Source: Acidobacteriota bacterium (GTDB taxonomy: Bacteria > Acidobacteriota > Blastocatellia > Chloracidobacteriales > JADJPF01). From it: a stretch of 64,000 nt of DNA. The notes below the pieces were generated by a model. The model had not been told where the DNA came from. It did no database searches and saw only the letters and a program-made list of their open reading frames with translations. Each line of letters starts with the position of its first letter. The first letter of the stretch is position 1. Made by a program: the position numbers and the translations under genes. Positions 1-9,028 of this stretch are shown here, in pieces. The DNA lies in NCBI GenBank assembly GCA_016213785.1, contig JACQZQ010000053.1, positions 186,001 through 250,000 of the forward strand, read 5' to 3'.

Positions 1-529
1 GTTTTTCTTTATCGCTATTTATTGATGTAAGTAGTTCAGGCTCAATTACAGATTCGTTTAGGTCTTTTTTTTGCTCTAGGTCATAAATTGAAGCTATGTT
101 TTTACCATCATTAGAATACTTAATTTGTAGATGAGGAAAAAAGACTTGATTATCTACATTAGTATTATCACTAGGCTCAATTTCTACTATATTACCCTTA
201 ACTGTGTAAAAACCTCTTGCAGGATCTCGTTGTTTTTCGTCATTTATATAGCCAATATGGTCTAAATAGCTGGTTAGCTCACCTTTTTTCGTATAAGCAC
301 CTAATCTAATTTTTACAGGTGAAGTATAAATTCCAGTAGCACGAACAAAGATTGCTCCTTGGAGTTTAGCATCAATCATTTCAGAATAAATAACGTAGAA
401 GTAAGCAAACACTCCTGTTAGAGCAAGTACTAAAATACCTAACAAAAAGACTAAACGAGGGGTAAAAATCCTTCTCCATAAACTCTTTCTTCTAGGGGTG
501 ACTCTCTGATTTGAAGGTCTTTCTGCCAT
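1..529 (-). CDS. Penicillin-binding protein 1B-like, N-terminal part (runs off left edge)
   Basis: The frame begins at the ATG whose first base is 529 and stays open to the window edge, so only about 176 N-terminal residues are present. A basic cytoplasmic tail (RRKSLWRRIF) is followed by one membrane anchor of about 20 residues. Next comes a stretch resembling the UB2H region of PBP1B-type bifunctional synthases (IYTSPVKIRLGAYTKKGEL, a GY motif, then VIEPELLTSI). Class A PBPs polymerise and cross-link peptidoglycan on the outer face of the inner membrane. The glycosyltransferase and transpeptidase domains would lie outside the window, so the call rests on the N-terminal pattern only. Other bitopic proteins are possible but less likely. 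Confidence 0.7.
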   Translation of the reverse strand, partial: MAERPSNQRVTPRRKSLWRRIFTPRLVFLLGILVLALTGVFAYFYVIYSEMIDAKLQGAIFVRATGIYTSPVKIRLGAYTKKGELTSYLDHIGYINDEKQRDPARGFYTVKGNIVEIEPSDNTNVDNQVFFPHLQIKYSNDGKNIASIYDLEQKKDLNESVIEPELLTSINSDKEK

Positions 530-864
530 ATTGGTTATCCTTAATTTGATTAAAAATATTTCTAAAAATTAGAAGGGATATCTTCCTATTTCTACAACTA
601 AACTCTAGGAATGATTAAAAATATTAGGTGTTAAGTAATCCTAAGAGTTTTTTTATAGTTGGTTTAGAAAAACAATACGTTGTAAAGCTTTTTCGGTTTC
701 GCAGAAATTTTTTCAATTATATCAGCTTAGCTAGTCAATTCTATAGAGTTAATTCTATGTAAAAGGAGTGAGTCTTCTTAGATTAAGAAATTATACTAAT
801 AAGTGAGTAGACTCTAAGACTTTTTACTTCTTTTAAGTCTATCGTTTAAGCATAAAGTTTTTAA
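530..864. other. Intergenic region between two leftward genes
   Basis: No convincing coding frame is present. It holds the upstream region of the PBP gene and the region downstream of the kinase stop. The only clear structure is a bulged hairpin at 600-650 followed by a T-run, oriented rightward and listed separately. Confidence 0.5.
600..654 (+). terminator. Hairpin with T-run, rightward orientation
   Basis: Arms 600-610 and 639-650 pair (AAACTCTAGGA against TCCTAAGAGTTT) with one bulged base and a 28-base loop, followed by a run of T to 654. It looks like an intrinsic terminator for rightward transcription, yet no rightward gene lies upstream. It may end antisense transcription or be chance structure. 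Confidence 0.3.
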
Positions 865-2940
865 TTAACGGCTATTAAGCATTTTGTTATAAAAACGGCT
901 ATTACTACGCATTTTTAATTGCCATTTACTACGAGGGCTATCTTCTCCAAATTGCCCTAAGGCTTCTTTAAGGGTTTCCCCACCAGCTTGTCTTAACTTA
1001 AAGTAAAGTAGTGCAATACTTATAGAGAGTATTGGGGTAATTAAAATTACTCCAAGTAAACTTAAAATGGGAGGGCTGAGAAACTTTAAGTTTATATTTA
1101 TCTCACCATCGGAAAGGTTTTTAGATACAGAAGCAAAGTTAATAAACATTAATGAGGCTATAAGAAATTTTACTGCTATTACTTTTAATGTAACCATTGG
1201 TAATCTATTTACTAAAGCTCTAGATCTAAGAAGCGCAGCACGGTTTTTTAAGCCTTCCATCATTATTACAGGCTTAAATAAAACATAGCTTACCAATGCT
1301 TTTAACCCTGGAAGAATCAATAGCATAGACCAAAGACATATATATATTTCAAAAACAAGGTTAGTTGTAAGTATAGGAACAATTTTTTTCTTTAACTCAG
1401 AAAAAATCTGACTTACTGATAATGACTTAAAAGGTGTAATCAGTACTTGTGCAACGGCTGGAACAAAGGCTGCGTGGACTACTGCTTCAGTAAATAAACA
1501 GCTTATGATTAGAAAAGTCCCAATAAGCAAATAAATAATAAAAGACGCTTTATCAGTTATCATACTAGACACAAAATCTGTATGTAACCGCATTAGTAAG
1601 GAAAAGAAAATAACAGGCATATAACCTATTGCAGAGATTTGAAGAAAAGTAGGAAAGTTATTGTTATAAAGAGAAACTGCTTGTCTTAAAACCGTTGAAG
1701 CACCTTCGCTACGTGCTCTTAAGGCATTTGAAAAAGCTACTGCTGTAGCAGGGCGTTCAGCAGGATTTTTAGCTAATGTAGACATTATTAATGATGCTAC
1801 TGACTTAGGTATATCGCCTCGTAAATTACGTAGATGTTCTGGAGATGTTTGTATATGGTGTGTAATAAGGGTTTTAGTGTCTCCACTAAAAGGGGTTTGA
1901 CCAACAAGCATTTGATAAGCAATAATGCCTAGGCTATAAATATCAGAGCGAGTATCAAGGCTTTCCCCTCTACATTGTTCTGGAGACATATAAATAGGAG
2001 TGCCTAAAACGGCTCCAATATGAGTAACAAGAGCAGATTTTTCTATTGGATTAGCTGTTTTACGTGCTATTTGGATTTGTGTTTTTGCTTCATCGTCTAA
2101 AGAAGACTGTATTTCTGTAGGGGACTCAGTAAATTCTAAGCTTTGGGCACTACTAAATTCTGTACTTGCTTTAAGAGTAGTGATAGCTGTATTACTTGAT
2201 GAGATGGCTAGAATTGGTGTTGAGCTAACTACAGGTTCTTGATGTGTATTTTCATTGGTGTTACAGCCATTTTTATTAAAAAATTTTTGAATAACACAAG
2301 GTTCTTCGGGTTCTAGAATTGCTGCTTCACCAGAGGGTCTATTAGGCACTTCTCCTAGTTTAGCTAGTCCAAAATCTAAGACTTTTACATTATAACTTCC
2401 GCATCCATCGGGTTCTAACCAAATATTATCAGGTTTTAAGTCTCGATGAATAATACCTTGTTGATGAGCCGTATCAATTGCTGCACAGACTTGTTCTAGG
2501 ATATCTACAGTAAATTTTAATGGTAGTCTGCCTTCCTCACTAAGGACTTCGCTAAGAGTACAACCATCTAAATATTCCATCACAAGATAAGCAATACGTT
2601 CTTTTTCTATTTGGGCAAAGCCAAAGTCAGTAACATTAACTACATTAGGATGACGGAGTCGTCCAGCAGCCTTTGCTTCTCGCTTAAAACGTTCTACAAA
2701 CTCAGGATGACGCATAAATTGAGGTGCAATAATTTTAAGTGCTACAGGGCGTTCTGTCCCTAAGTGAGTAGCTAAATAGACTGCACCCATCCCACCTTGG
2801 CCTAATTTTTCCTCTAGACGATATTTTTCGTCTAGCACTTGTCCAATTAATTCTTCTAGTGCCATAACTTTCTCCTGAGTTTGGGGTGTAGGTAAATATT
2901 GCGGCTTTCTAGTATCAATTGCAAGTGAATGTGTAAACAT
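865..2940 (-). CDS. Membrane-anchored Ser/Thr protein kinase (PknB/Hanks type)
   Basis: The N-terminal half is a complete Hanks kinase: glycine loop GQGGMGAV (residues 47-54), ATP lysine in VALKI (K69), catalytic loop HRDLKPDN (165-172), DFG (189-191) and GTPIYMSPEQ (313-322). About 115 residues rich in Ser, Thr and Asn are inserted between DFG and the APE-equivalent, so the activation segment is unusually long. From about residue 430 the protein has five or six hydrophobic segments, an uncommon multi-span C-terminus of unknown role. The enzyme should phosphorylate Ser/Thr of cytoplasmic partners, and the PP2C gene at 24683 is a plausible antagonist. The start is uncertain: an internal ATG at 2865 has a stronger Shine-Dalgarno (AGGAG, six bases upstream) and would remove 25 residues. 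Confidence 0.9.
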   Translation of the reverse strand: MFTHSLAIDTRKPQYLPTPQTQEKVMALEELIGQVLDEKYRLEEKLGQGGMGAVYLATHLGTERPVALKIIAPQFMRHPEFVERFKREAKAAGRLRHPNVVNVTDFGFAQIEKERIAYLVMEYLDGCTLSEVLSEEGRLPLKFTVDILEQVCAAIDTAHQQGIIHRDLKPDNIWLEPDGCGSYNVKVLDFGLAKLGEVPNRPSGEAAILEPEEPCVIQKFFNKNGCNTNENTHQEPVVSSTPILAISSSNTAITTLKASTEFSSAQSLEFTESPTEIQSSLDDEAKTQIQIARKTANPIEKSALVTHIGAVLGTPIYMSPEQCRGESLDTRSDIYSLGIIAYQMLVGQTPFSGDTKTLITHHIQTSPEHLRNLRGDIPKSVASLIMSTLAKNPAERPATAVAFSNALRARSEGASTVLRQAVSLYNNNFPTFLQISAIGYMPVIFFSLLMRLHTDFVSSMITDKASFIIYLLIGTFLIISCLFTEAVVHAAFVPAVAQVLITPFKSLSVSQIFSELKKKIVPILTTNLVFEIYICLWSMLLILPGLKALVSYVLFKPVIMMEGLKNRAALLRSRALVNRLPMVTLKVIAVKFLIASLMFINFASVSKNLSDGEININLKFLSPPILSLLGVILITPILSISIALLYFKLRQAGGETLKEALGQFGEDSPRSKWQLKMRSNSRFYNKMLNSR

Positions 2941-3171
2941 AATTTTTCCTTAGGGTGGTTTGGGGGTGGGATTGATAGTTTAAAACACCCTAAACTACCA
3001 ACGATTGACAGGTGCAATTTATTACAATGGAGCGGAAAAATTTTAAGAAAAATTCCTTGAAAACTGGCTAAATCTGGTAAGAGTAATTGCTAGAGTTAAA
3101 AGCAGACATATAATTGAAGGTTTATTTTTTAATAAATTTTTGGTCAAAGGGTAATTAAATAGTTTTATTAT

Positions 3172-3993
3172 ATGGAAAATAGAGGTAAGTTTTTTTTAGT
3201 TGGAGGCGGCCCTGCTGTACGTTCTTTAGGTGAACCATTAATGGGACATTTTATTAATGAAGCAGGTAATAACGATGCTCATATAATGATTATTACCGCA
3301 GGCACAAATGATCCTTCTGATGTAAATGCTTGTTATTGGGAAATCTTTGAATCATGGGGGGTTAAAAAACTTTTCTCACCTAAAATTTTTTCTCGTGAAG
3401 ATGCCCAAGCAGATTGGCTTTATAAACGAATTATAGAATGTAGCGGCGTTTTTATTGCAGGCGGCTCACAATATAAATTAAGTCAAAGGCTTAATAATAC
3501 TCCTGTAGAAGAAGGAATACGTAAAGTCTTAGAAGGAGGAGGTGTTGTTGGGGGTACTTCTTCAGGTGCTTCTATTTTTGCTGGCCCTATGATTTTAAGT
3601 GGTGGAAATAATGATGCTCATTTAAGACGCGATATGGTTGAGCTTGGAGCAGGTTTTGCTATGTTAGGAGAAGATATTCTTATAGATACACATTGTGCTT
3701 CTCGTGGACGGCTTCCAAGGATAATTTCTTTTCTAACTGAACAACCAAATGTTTTATCTATTGGACTTGACGAAGATACAGCCTTACTTATTGATAGAGA
3801 AGGGAATACAAAAATTTTAGGTAGTAATGCAGCTTATTTTTTAGATGGTAGCCAAATGACGCTTACTCACAAAAAACTTCCTAATGACGAGCACTTATGT
3901 GCTAGTAAAATCACTTTACATGCATTAACTTCAGGTGATGAGTTTAGTCTAAAAGAAAGAAAACCTTTAATTAAAGAAATAATAAATAATTGA
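3172..3993 (+). CDS. cphB: Cyanophycinase-like peptidase (family S51)
   Basis: At 273 residues this matches cyanophycinase in length and layout: VGGGPA near the N-terminus, an FIAGGSQ segment (94-100) and the nucleophile elbow GGTSSGA, where S130 corresponds to the catalytic serine of GTSAGA in known enzymes. A later IDTHCASRGRLPRII block matches the family DxHFxxRxRLxRL signature, with Cys in place of the usual Phe. Cyanophycinase releases beta-Asp-Arg dipeptides from the storage polymer cyanophycin. No cyanophycin synthetase is in the window, but an isoaspartyl peptidase able to split such dipeptides lies at 10217. The gene stands alone, divergent from the kinase, without an obvious Shine-Dalgarno. 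Other S51 peptidases remain possible. Confidence 0.8.
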   Translation: MENRGKFFLVGGGPAVRSLGEPLMGHFINEAGNNDAHIMIITAGTNDPSDVNACYWEIFESWGVKKLFSPKIFSREDAQADWLYKRIIECSGVFIAGGSQYKLSQRLNNTPVEEGIRKVLEGGGVVGGTSSGASIFAGPMILSGGNNDAHLRRDMVELGAGFAMLGEDILIDTHCASRGRLPRIISFLTEQPNVLSIGLDEDTALLIDREGNTKILGSNAAYFLDGSQMTLTHKKLPNDEHLCASKITLHALTSGDEFSLKERKPLIKEIINN

Positions 3994-3998
3994 AAAAA

Positions 3999-4748
3999 TT
4001 ATTTTTGTGGTAATTCTGGCAAAGACATAGTTGGCAAATAGGCACGAGCTTTTCTTGCCAGTAATACTAAAGCTGCTCTAGCGTCTTCTGCTGTAACAAC
4101 AGGTTTTTCAAACGAAAAGCGAAGTTTTTTATTATTTGCAACTATATCAAAACCTTCGTTATCAATACCTAACATTTTGACTTCGCCAGCAACAAATCTC
4201 TTAAGCCCTGCGCAGTAATCTTTCATTGTTGCTATATGGTCTTGATTCATATGGTCAATAATATCATCTTCAACCCTATATAGTGGATTTTCTAGTAACA
4301 TTGTTGGTGGTTCAACCCAAGCAATTTGCCCAAACCCGCCTATAAAACGAACGCGTTTTAATTTTATTTCATAAAAACTAAAATCAGACATTTCGGTGTG
4401 AGTTTTTGAGTTTGGAAAATAGCGTAAATATCGTTTCTTCATTTCTTCTTTATCATCATTTAAGGCTAGAGCATCACCAATCCAAGTAAGACGTGCGCCG
4501 CTTTGAACATCGTCTGTGTCTTGAGAAAAAACTGTTAATGAAACTTTAGGGTTAACTTTTATATTGCGGGTATGTTGAGCTAGATTGCTGATTAAAATTG
4601 TAGGAAGACCCTTTTGATTAACAATATAAGGCGTTACTGAACCAAATGGATAACCATCTACATCAAGTGAGTGAGTAGCAAGTACTCCTACAGAATTCTC
4701 TCTTAAAAAAAGACGTGCTATTTTGCCAATGTCATCTGTATTACCCAT
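3999..4748 (-). CDS. HugZ-like FMN-binding split-barrel protein with DUF2470
   Basis: The N-terminal 150 residues form a pyridoxamine 5'-phosphate oxidase-like split barrel (GVLATHS, DGYPFGSVTPY, then LAQHTRNIKVNPKVSL). The C-terminal 80 residues are a DUF2470-type domain beginning DHMNQDHIATMKDYC. That combination is typical of HugZ heme oxygenases and related chloroplast proteins. Heme degradation is a reasonable but unproven role, since many members only bind FMN or heme. The gene converges on the cyanophycinase with five bases between stops, and lies 81 bases downstream of the DUF1697 gene, so it could be the tail of that leftward cluster. Confidence 0.8.
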   Translation of the reverse strand: MGNTDDIGKIARLFLRENSVGVLATHSLDVDGYPFGSVTPYIVNQKGLPTILISNLAQHTRNIKVNPKVSLTVFSQDTDDVQSGARLTWIGDALALNDDKEEMKKRYLRYFPNSKTHTEMSDFSFYEIKLKRVRFIGGFGQIAWVEPPTMLLENPLYRVEDDIIDHMNQDHIATMKDYCAGLKRFVAGEVKMLGIDNEGFDIVANNKKLRFSFEKPVVTAEDARAALVLLARKARAYLPTMSLPELPQK

Positions 4749-4829
4749 AAAACCCCACCTAAGTTAAACTTCTATATTCTAGAAACATGTTGATTAAATT
4801 TTTATCTAGGATATTTACTAGGTTACATT

Positions 4830-5372
4830 TTAGCAATCTGGATATTTTGCTGCAAGCTTTCTAATAGTATTTATCCCACGAAAAGTAGCTTTTATTTTTA
4901 GTTTGCTTTCAAATAAAGCATTTGAAAAAGTTGATTCACTTTGTTTTTTATGACATAACCAATAAACTTCACAGTCTTTAGTATGAAAATCATCAATATC
5001 TGTTCTAAATTTCATTAACTCTATTTTGGCTTGTTCTTCTAGTGGGTTTGATAGAAAAGCTATATTTAAGGCCATAGATTCGGTTAATTCAAAGTCAGGA
5101 AAGGGATTATATTGAGAAATAGTTTGTATTTCTTTAGTCGTTCTAAGAAAAGTTGCTACTTGAAACCCAAGTTTTTTTTCTAAGTAGTTTTCAATTTTCT
5201 TTTCTAATTCTTTAGTATTTTCAGAAGTAGAATTAAAAACCACATTTCCACTAGTAATAAAAGTCTCAACATTTATAAACTCTAATTCTTCAAAAAGTGA
5301 GTGTAGATAATCCATCTTAACTCTATGACCACCAACATTAATAGCACGAAGAAGAGCAATAAATTTTGTCAT
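4830..5372 (-). CDS. DUF1697 family protein
   Basis: The start is placed at the ATG giving MTKFIALLRAINVGG, because the LLRAINVGG opening is characteristic of DUF1697; a longer in-frame version would overlap the gene upstream. Other typical parts are FITSGNVVF and a LEKKIENYLEKKLGF helix. The family is about 180 residues, cytoplasmic and of unknown biochemical function. It is separated by two bases from the small membrane protein upstream, so the two are almost surely cotranscribed and perhaps translationally coupled. Confidence 0.85.
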   Translation of the reverse strand: MTKFIALLRAINVGGHRVKMDYLHSLFEELEFINVETFITSGNVVFNSTSENTKELEKKIENYLEKKLGFQVATFLRTTKEIQTISQYNPFPDFELTESMALNIAFLSNPLEEQAKIELMKFRTDIDDFHTKDCEVYWLCHKKQSESTFSNALFESKLKIKATFRGINTIRKLAAKYPDC

Positions 5373-5374
5373 AA

Positions 5375-5755
5375 TTAGTCTTGTTTTAAGCGATATAGAT
5401 AAAGAATAGTAGCAATTACTAAACAAATAAGAGCTATTATATCTGCAATAACCACTCTAGCAATTAAGCTATTATAGTTACCTATTGAAAAAGCTAGCCA
5501 TAGGAAAGAAATAACACTAATAAAACCTGCAACAAGAGCAAAGGATTGTAGTGTTGGGCGAAATGCAGCATAGATTAAAAATAATCCAAGTAGGCCAAAT
5601 AAAACGGCTCTATGCCGCATAAGAATTATAATATTGGGTTCTGTAAGAGAAATTCCATAAAGAGCAATAAGGCGCTCTTTGCTAAAAACACCTGTCAAAG
5701 GTAGCAAATGAATAATACCAACAATTACCAACATTATTGAGATAACGTAATGCAT
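5375..5755 (-). CDS. Small four-helix membrane protein
   Basis: A 126-residue protein with four predicted membrane spans and short loops. The IHLLPLTGVF segment in the first hairpin and a PNIIILMRHRAVLFGLLG block resemble a family of small bacterial membrane proteins that I recognise by sequence but cannot give a function. It has no signal peptide beyond the first span and no catalytic motif. It is sandwiched, at 22 and 2 bases, between a secreted protein gene and the DUF1697 gene, which suggests one transcript. Confidence 0.7.
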   Translation of the reverse strand: MHYVISIMLVIVGIIHLLPLTGVFSKERLIALYGISLTEPNIIILMRHRAVLFGLLGLFLIYAAFRPTLQSFALVAGFISVISFLWLAFSIGNYNSLIARVVIADIIALICLVIATILYLYRLKQD

Positions 5756-5777
5756 AAGCCCTAGTCAAAGGATAAAG

Positions 5778-6356
5778 CTATAAATTAGGCGTATTTTCCA
5801 TAGAAAGTAGCCAAACATTATTTTTTAAATCCCACTTATAGATTCTTGATACTTGTTGAGCTTGTTTTTGACCTGCTCCAAGACGATCTTCTATAACTTG
5901 AACTTTAACTGATTTGTTATCAGGTAAAACAACAACTCTTTCAATTGTGAATTTAGTGATTTTATACTCATAAGTACCAAGATAATTAGTTAATGCTAAA
6001 TCTAGTTCTTTATCAAAATCACCGTTCTTAAAAACACACCTAAGTAAAGCTTCTTTATAAGAATCTCCAAAAGTACTGTCTTCAATGGAGCGACGTACAT
6101 ATTTTTCTGTAAAAACACCCTTTTTAAGGTCATCTCTTACAGTGATATACTGAGCTTTAATATATTCATGAACCTCTTTAACTTTTTCTATATCATAGTA
6201 TTTACGCATAACTTCACCTTTACGCGTTTGTCGTGCATTCATAAATTCTTCTGTGCGTTTACGAATAAAGGCTTCAATATTAACTTGTGCTGATGAAGTG
6301 GGAATAAAAGTAATTAAAAAAGAAAAGAAAACTAGTAATAAAGCTATATATTTCAT
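5778..6356 (-). CDS. Secreted protein of unknown function
   Basis: The 192-residue product starts with a clear Sec signal (KYIALLLVFFSFLITFIP, probable cleavage after SSAQ or nearby). The mature part is mixed alpha/beta and ends with a strand-rich region (KVQVIEDRLG, SRIYKWDLKNNVWLLS) that recalls NTF2-like or lumazine-binding folds; I would not claim that family. It lies 19 bases after the transporter gene. No catalytic residues are evident. A periplasmic partner for the transporter is possible but speculative. Confidence 0.65.
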   Translation of the reverse strand: MKYIALLLVFFSFLITFIPTSSAQVNIEAFIRKRTEEFMNARQTRKGEVMRKYYDIEKVKEVHEYIKAQYITVRDDLKKGVFTEKYVRRSIEDSTFGDSYKEALLRCVFKNGDFDKELDLALTNYLGTYEYKITKFTIERVVVLPDNKSVKVQVIEDRLGAGQKQAQQVSRIYKWDLKNNVWLLSMENTPNL

Positions 6357-6375
6357 AATCTTAACCTAAAATTAA

Positions 6376-7797
6376 TTAGTGTCCTCCTGCGCCTTTCTTT
6401 TGAGGTTTAGCATTCCAAATGGTAAGCATTAATATCCCGCCTATTATTGAGAATGGAATAATAGTATAAGTCCAAACTCCCCATCCATATTTGTCAATAA
6501 TTAAACCTAAGCCAAAGCCAGTAAAACCACTAGCGACATATTGAACTCCATCTAGTAGGCCAGTTACAGTAGCAGCAGCTTTTTTACCTCCAAAATCAGC
6601 CGATGCAGTACCAGAAAGCATTCCATGAACACCAAAAATCCACATACAAGAAAAGCCAACTAAGGCTGCTGCCATTGCAGGCATACTAACCCAGCCCAAC
6701 ATTAGGAGGGCAACAATTTGAGCCATATAGAAAATAAAAGCTACTGGAGGGCGACGGGATTGGAAAACTCTATCTGAGAGAAAACCACATAATAAACCGC
6801 CTAAAATACCGCCAATAGTAATACCTAATCCTGCCCAAACTGCTGTAGGGGATTTAGGTATAACATGGTGAACTTGTTCTAGAAAGCGGCTAAAGTAGGC
6901 AAGTAGTCCTTGACGAACAAAGCCTGTACAAAACTCTGCAAATGCAAGAGTTATAATAATTGGGTTGCTAAGAATTTGTTTAAATAAATAATTCCAATTA
7001 ATAGGAGTGTCATCACCTGAAGAAGCATCTCCAGTGTTAAAGTCCTTAAATCCAGCTTCTTGAGGGGTTTCTTTTACTATAAATAAGTCTACAGTAAACA
7101 TAACCATTAGTATTATTGATGGAACAATAAAGACATAATACCAGGGTAAATAGCTAAGAATTAGACCACCTACACTAAAAGCAAGTAAATAGCCACTAGA
7201 AATCATAATACCGAAAATTCCACCAAAAACACCTCGTTCCCTAACATGAAACCAAGGAGCATTAACTTTTACTACTGAGAGAGCACCAAAACTTTGAAAA
7301 TAGCTATTCATTGCATAAAGTACTGCCATAACAAATAAAGCTTGTGCTTTATCAGGAGTTAAAAGAGCACGACCAGAAATACTATTAAATCCATTAATTA
7401 TACTTGTAGCTATTGAACCAAGTGGGCCAAGTGGATCGCTTTGCATTAGCCAACCACTAAGAAGCACAAGACCTATTATCATATTCATAATAGCTGCGCC
7501 TAGAGAACCAAAAAGAATTGCTTTTTTTCCTCCAAGCTTATCTGCTAATGGGCCATTAAACATTACACTTAAAGCATAAACCCAAAAACCAGCCGTCAAA
7601 ATAACACCAAATTGTGTATTATCAATACCAAAGGTTTCTTGCAAAGTTTTAGCTACTACATTGATGTTATAGCGTCCCATATAGAAAGTTGCGTAAGTTA
7701 AACCAAGCGGAAACCAGTTCATAAAACGGCGGCGGCGATATTCTGGGCTATGTTCTATGCGAAAATCACCATCATTAGTCGAAGATATAGCAGCCAT
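6376..7797 (-). CDS. MFS transporter, organophosphate:phosphate antiporter (GlpT/UhpT) type
   Basis: At 473 residues with about twelve spans this is a full-length major facilitator. The opening LGLTYATFYMGRYNINVVAK matches the OPA family signature (FYxxRYNxSV), as does the loop GPLADKLGGKK between spans 2 and 3. OPA members exchange sugar phosphates or glycerol 3-phosphate for inorganic phosphate at the inner membrane; the substrate cannot be read from the sequence. An AAGG-AG sequence lies 13 bases before the ATG. It is the first gene of a leftward cluster ending at 4830 or 3999. Confidence 0.85.
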   Translation of the reverse strand: MAAISSTNDGDFRIEHSPEYRRRRFMNWFPLGLTYATFYMGRYNINVVAKTLQETFGIDNTQFGVILTAGFWVYALSVMFNGPLADKLGGKKAILFGSLGAAIMNMIIGLVLLSGWLMQSDPLGPLGSIATSIINGFNSISGRALLTPDKAQALFVMAVLYAMNSYFQSFGALSVVKVNAPWFHVRERGVFGGIFGIMISSGYLLAFSVGGLILSYLPWYYVFIVPSIILMVMFTVDLFIVKETPQEAGFKDFNTGDASSGDDTPINWNYLFKQILSNPIIITLAFAEFCTGFVRQGLLAYFSRFLEQVHHVIPKSPTAVWAGLGITIGGILGGLLCGFLSDRVFQSRRPPVAFIFYMAQIVALLMLGWVSMPAMAAALVGFSCMWIFGVHGMLSGTASADFGGKKAAATVTGLLDGVQYVASGFTGFGLGLIIDKYGWGVWTYTIIPFSIIGGILMLTIWNAKPQKKGAGGH

Positions 7798-8062
7798 AAA
7801 TTATTAAAGCGCTCCTTAGCAATTAGTTTTTGTTAGGAAGGTTTAAGAAGAAAATTAATAATAACATAAAGCTTTTAATATTCTAGTCTTCTAGCTATCT
7901 AGTTAATAACTGGGAAATGTGCTGTATTTATTTATAATGTAGGATTTACAATCTAGGTTGATTTTAAGGGTTACTAGGATGTACTAACTTTAATGGTAAG
8001 TTATAATTGCTCTTAACTTTAAGAAATTTAGAAAATCAATAAAAACAAAATAGGAAAAAAAT

Positions 8063-8938
8063 ATGCATCTAGTCTCTGATTTTGATGGTGTTTGGACAGA
8101 TCCGCGTGCTGAAGCCGATGCTATACGCGATTTAATGATAAGCCGTTTAATCGAAGTAACAGATTTAAGCCTAGAACGAGTAAAAACGATTTTCTCAGAG
8201 ATTGAGCAGGAATTTATCAATAATCCATTTAATTATGGTTGGTTATTTGAAGGTAATATTACTGCTTATGCTATGGAAGATATGTATGGGCGTAACCATG
8301 CAATTGCAATTGCTATTTGGGATAATAAACCAGGTTTTGAAGAATCAGGGTTACTTCGTGAAGCAATAGTAAAGATCTCAGGTGATGTAGATAATTTTGC
8401 TAATGATTCTTTTAGAGATGGGCGCAATCTTTATCGTGAAACTAATAGGTCTTTTTTAGTCCCTCAAGCTGCTGAGGTGGTTTCTAAACTTAGAGAACGA
8501 GGCTATAAAATGACTATAGTATCTAACTCTAAAGTAACACATATCTTAGATTTATTTGAAGAAGCCGATGTTAGTCTAGATTCTTTTGAAGTAATTGGAG
8601 GTGCAAGAAAATTTCACTTAGGTTTTGTTCCAAATGTTCCAGAAACCCTAGATTGGCAAAGTGCGCAAGTTTCACTTAAAAGACCTCATTACTTAGAGCT
8701 TTTAGAAAGACTAAAACCAGATGCTGTTATTGGTGATGTCTTTTCTCTAGATTTATCTTTACCCATTTATTTACGTAATAACCGAGAAGGTTGGAGACAT
8801 CTTCGAGCAGGTCTAATAACGCAACCTTATACCCCAAGTTGGGTACTAGGCGTTGAGCCTAGTTTTGCTCAAGAACAAGGTTTAGACCCACTACTAGATT
8901 TAGCCGCTATTGTTAAATGGTTAGATAATCTTGGTTAA
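8063..8938 (+). CDS. HAD-superfamily hydrolase
   Basis: The protein begins directly with HAD motif I (SDFDGVWTD, D6 and D8 as nucleophile and general acid), has motif II in TIVSNSK and acidic motif IV in VIGDVFSLDL. The long segment between motifs I and II is a helical cap. HAD enzymes of this size are usually phosphatases acting on small phosphorylated metabolites; the substrate is unknown. The ATG is preceded by AGGA at a usable distance. The gene is monocistronic or leads a loose group with the glycosyltransferase 90 bases downstream. Confidence 0.8.
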   Translation: MHLVSDFDGVWTDPRAEADAIRDLMISRLIEVTDLSLERVKTIFSEIEQEFINNPFNYGWLFEGNITAYAMEDMYGRNHAIAIAIWDNKPGFEESGLLREAIVKISGDVDNFANDSFRDGRNLYRETNRSFLVPQAAEVVSKLRERGYKMTIVSNSKVTHILDLFEEADVSLDSFEVIGGARKFHLGFVPNVPETLDWQSAQVSLKRPHYLELLERLKPDAVIGDVFSLDLSLPIYLRNNREGWRHLRAGLITQPYTPSWVLGVEPSFAQEQGLDPLLDLAAIVKWLDNLG

Positions 8939-9028
8939 AAATAAAATTGTAAGCTTCTAGGAAAAATTCTTAAAAGCTTAAAAGCTAAATTTTAGTGTAA
9001 TTAATTCTACTTTTTTTCTAACTTACTT

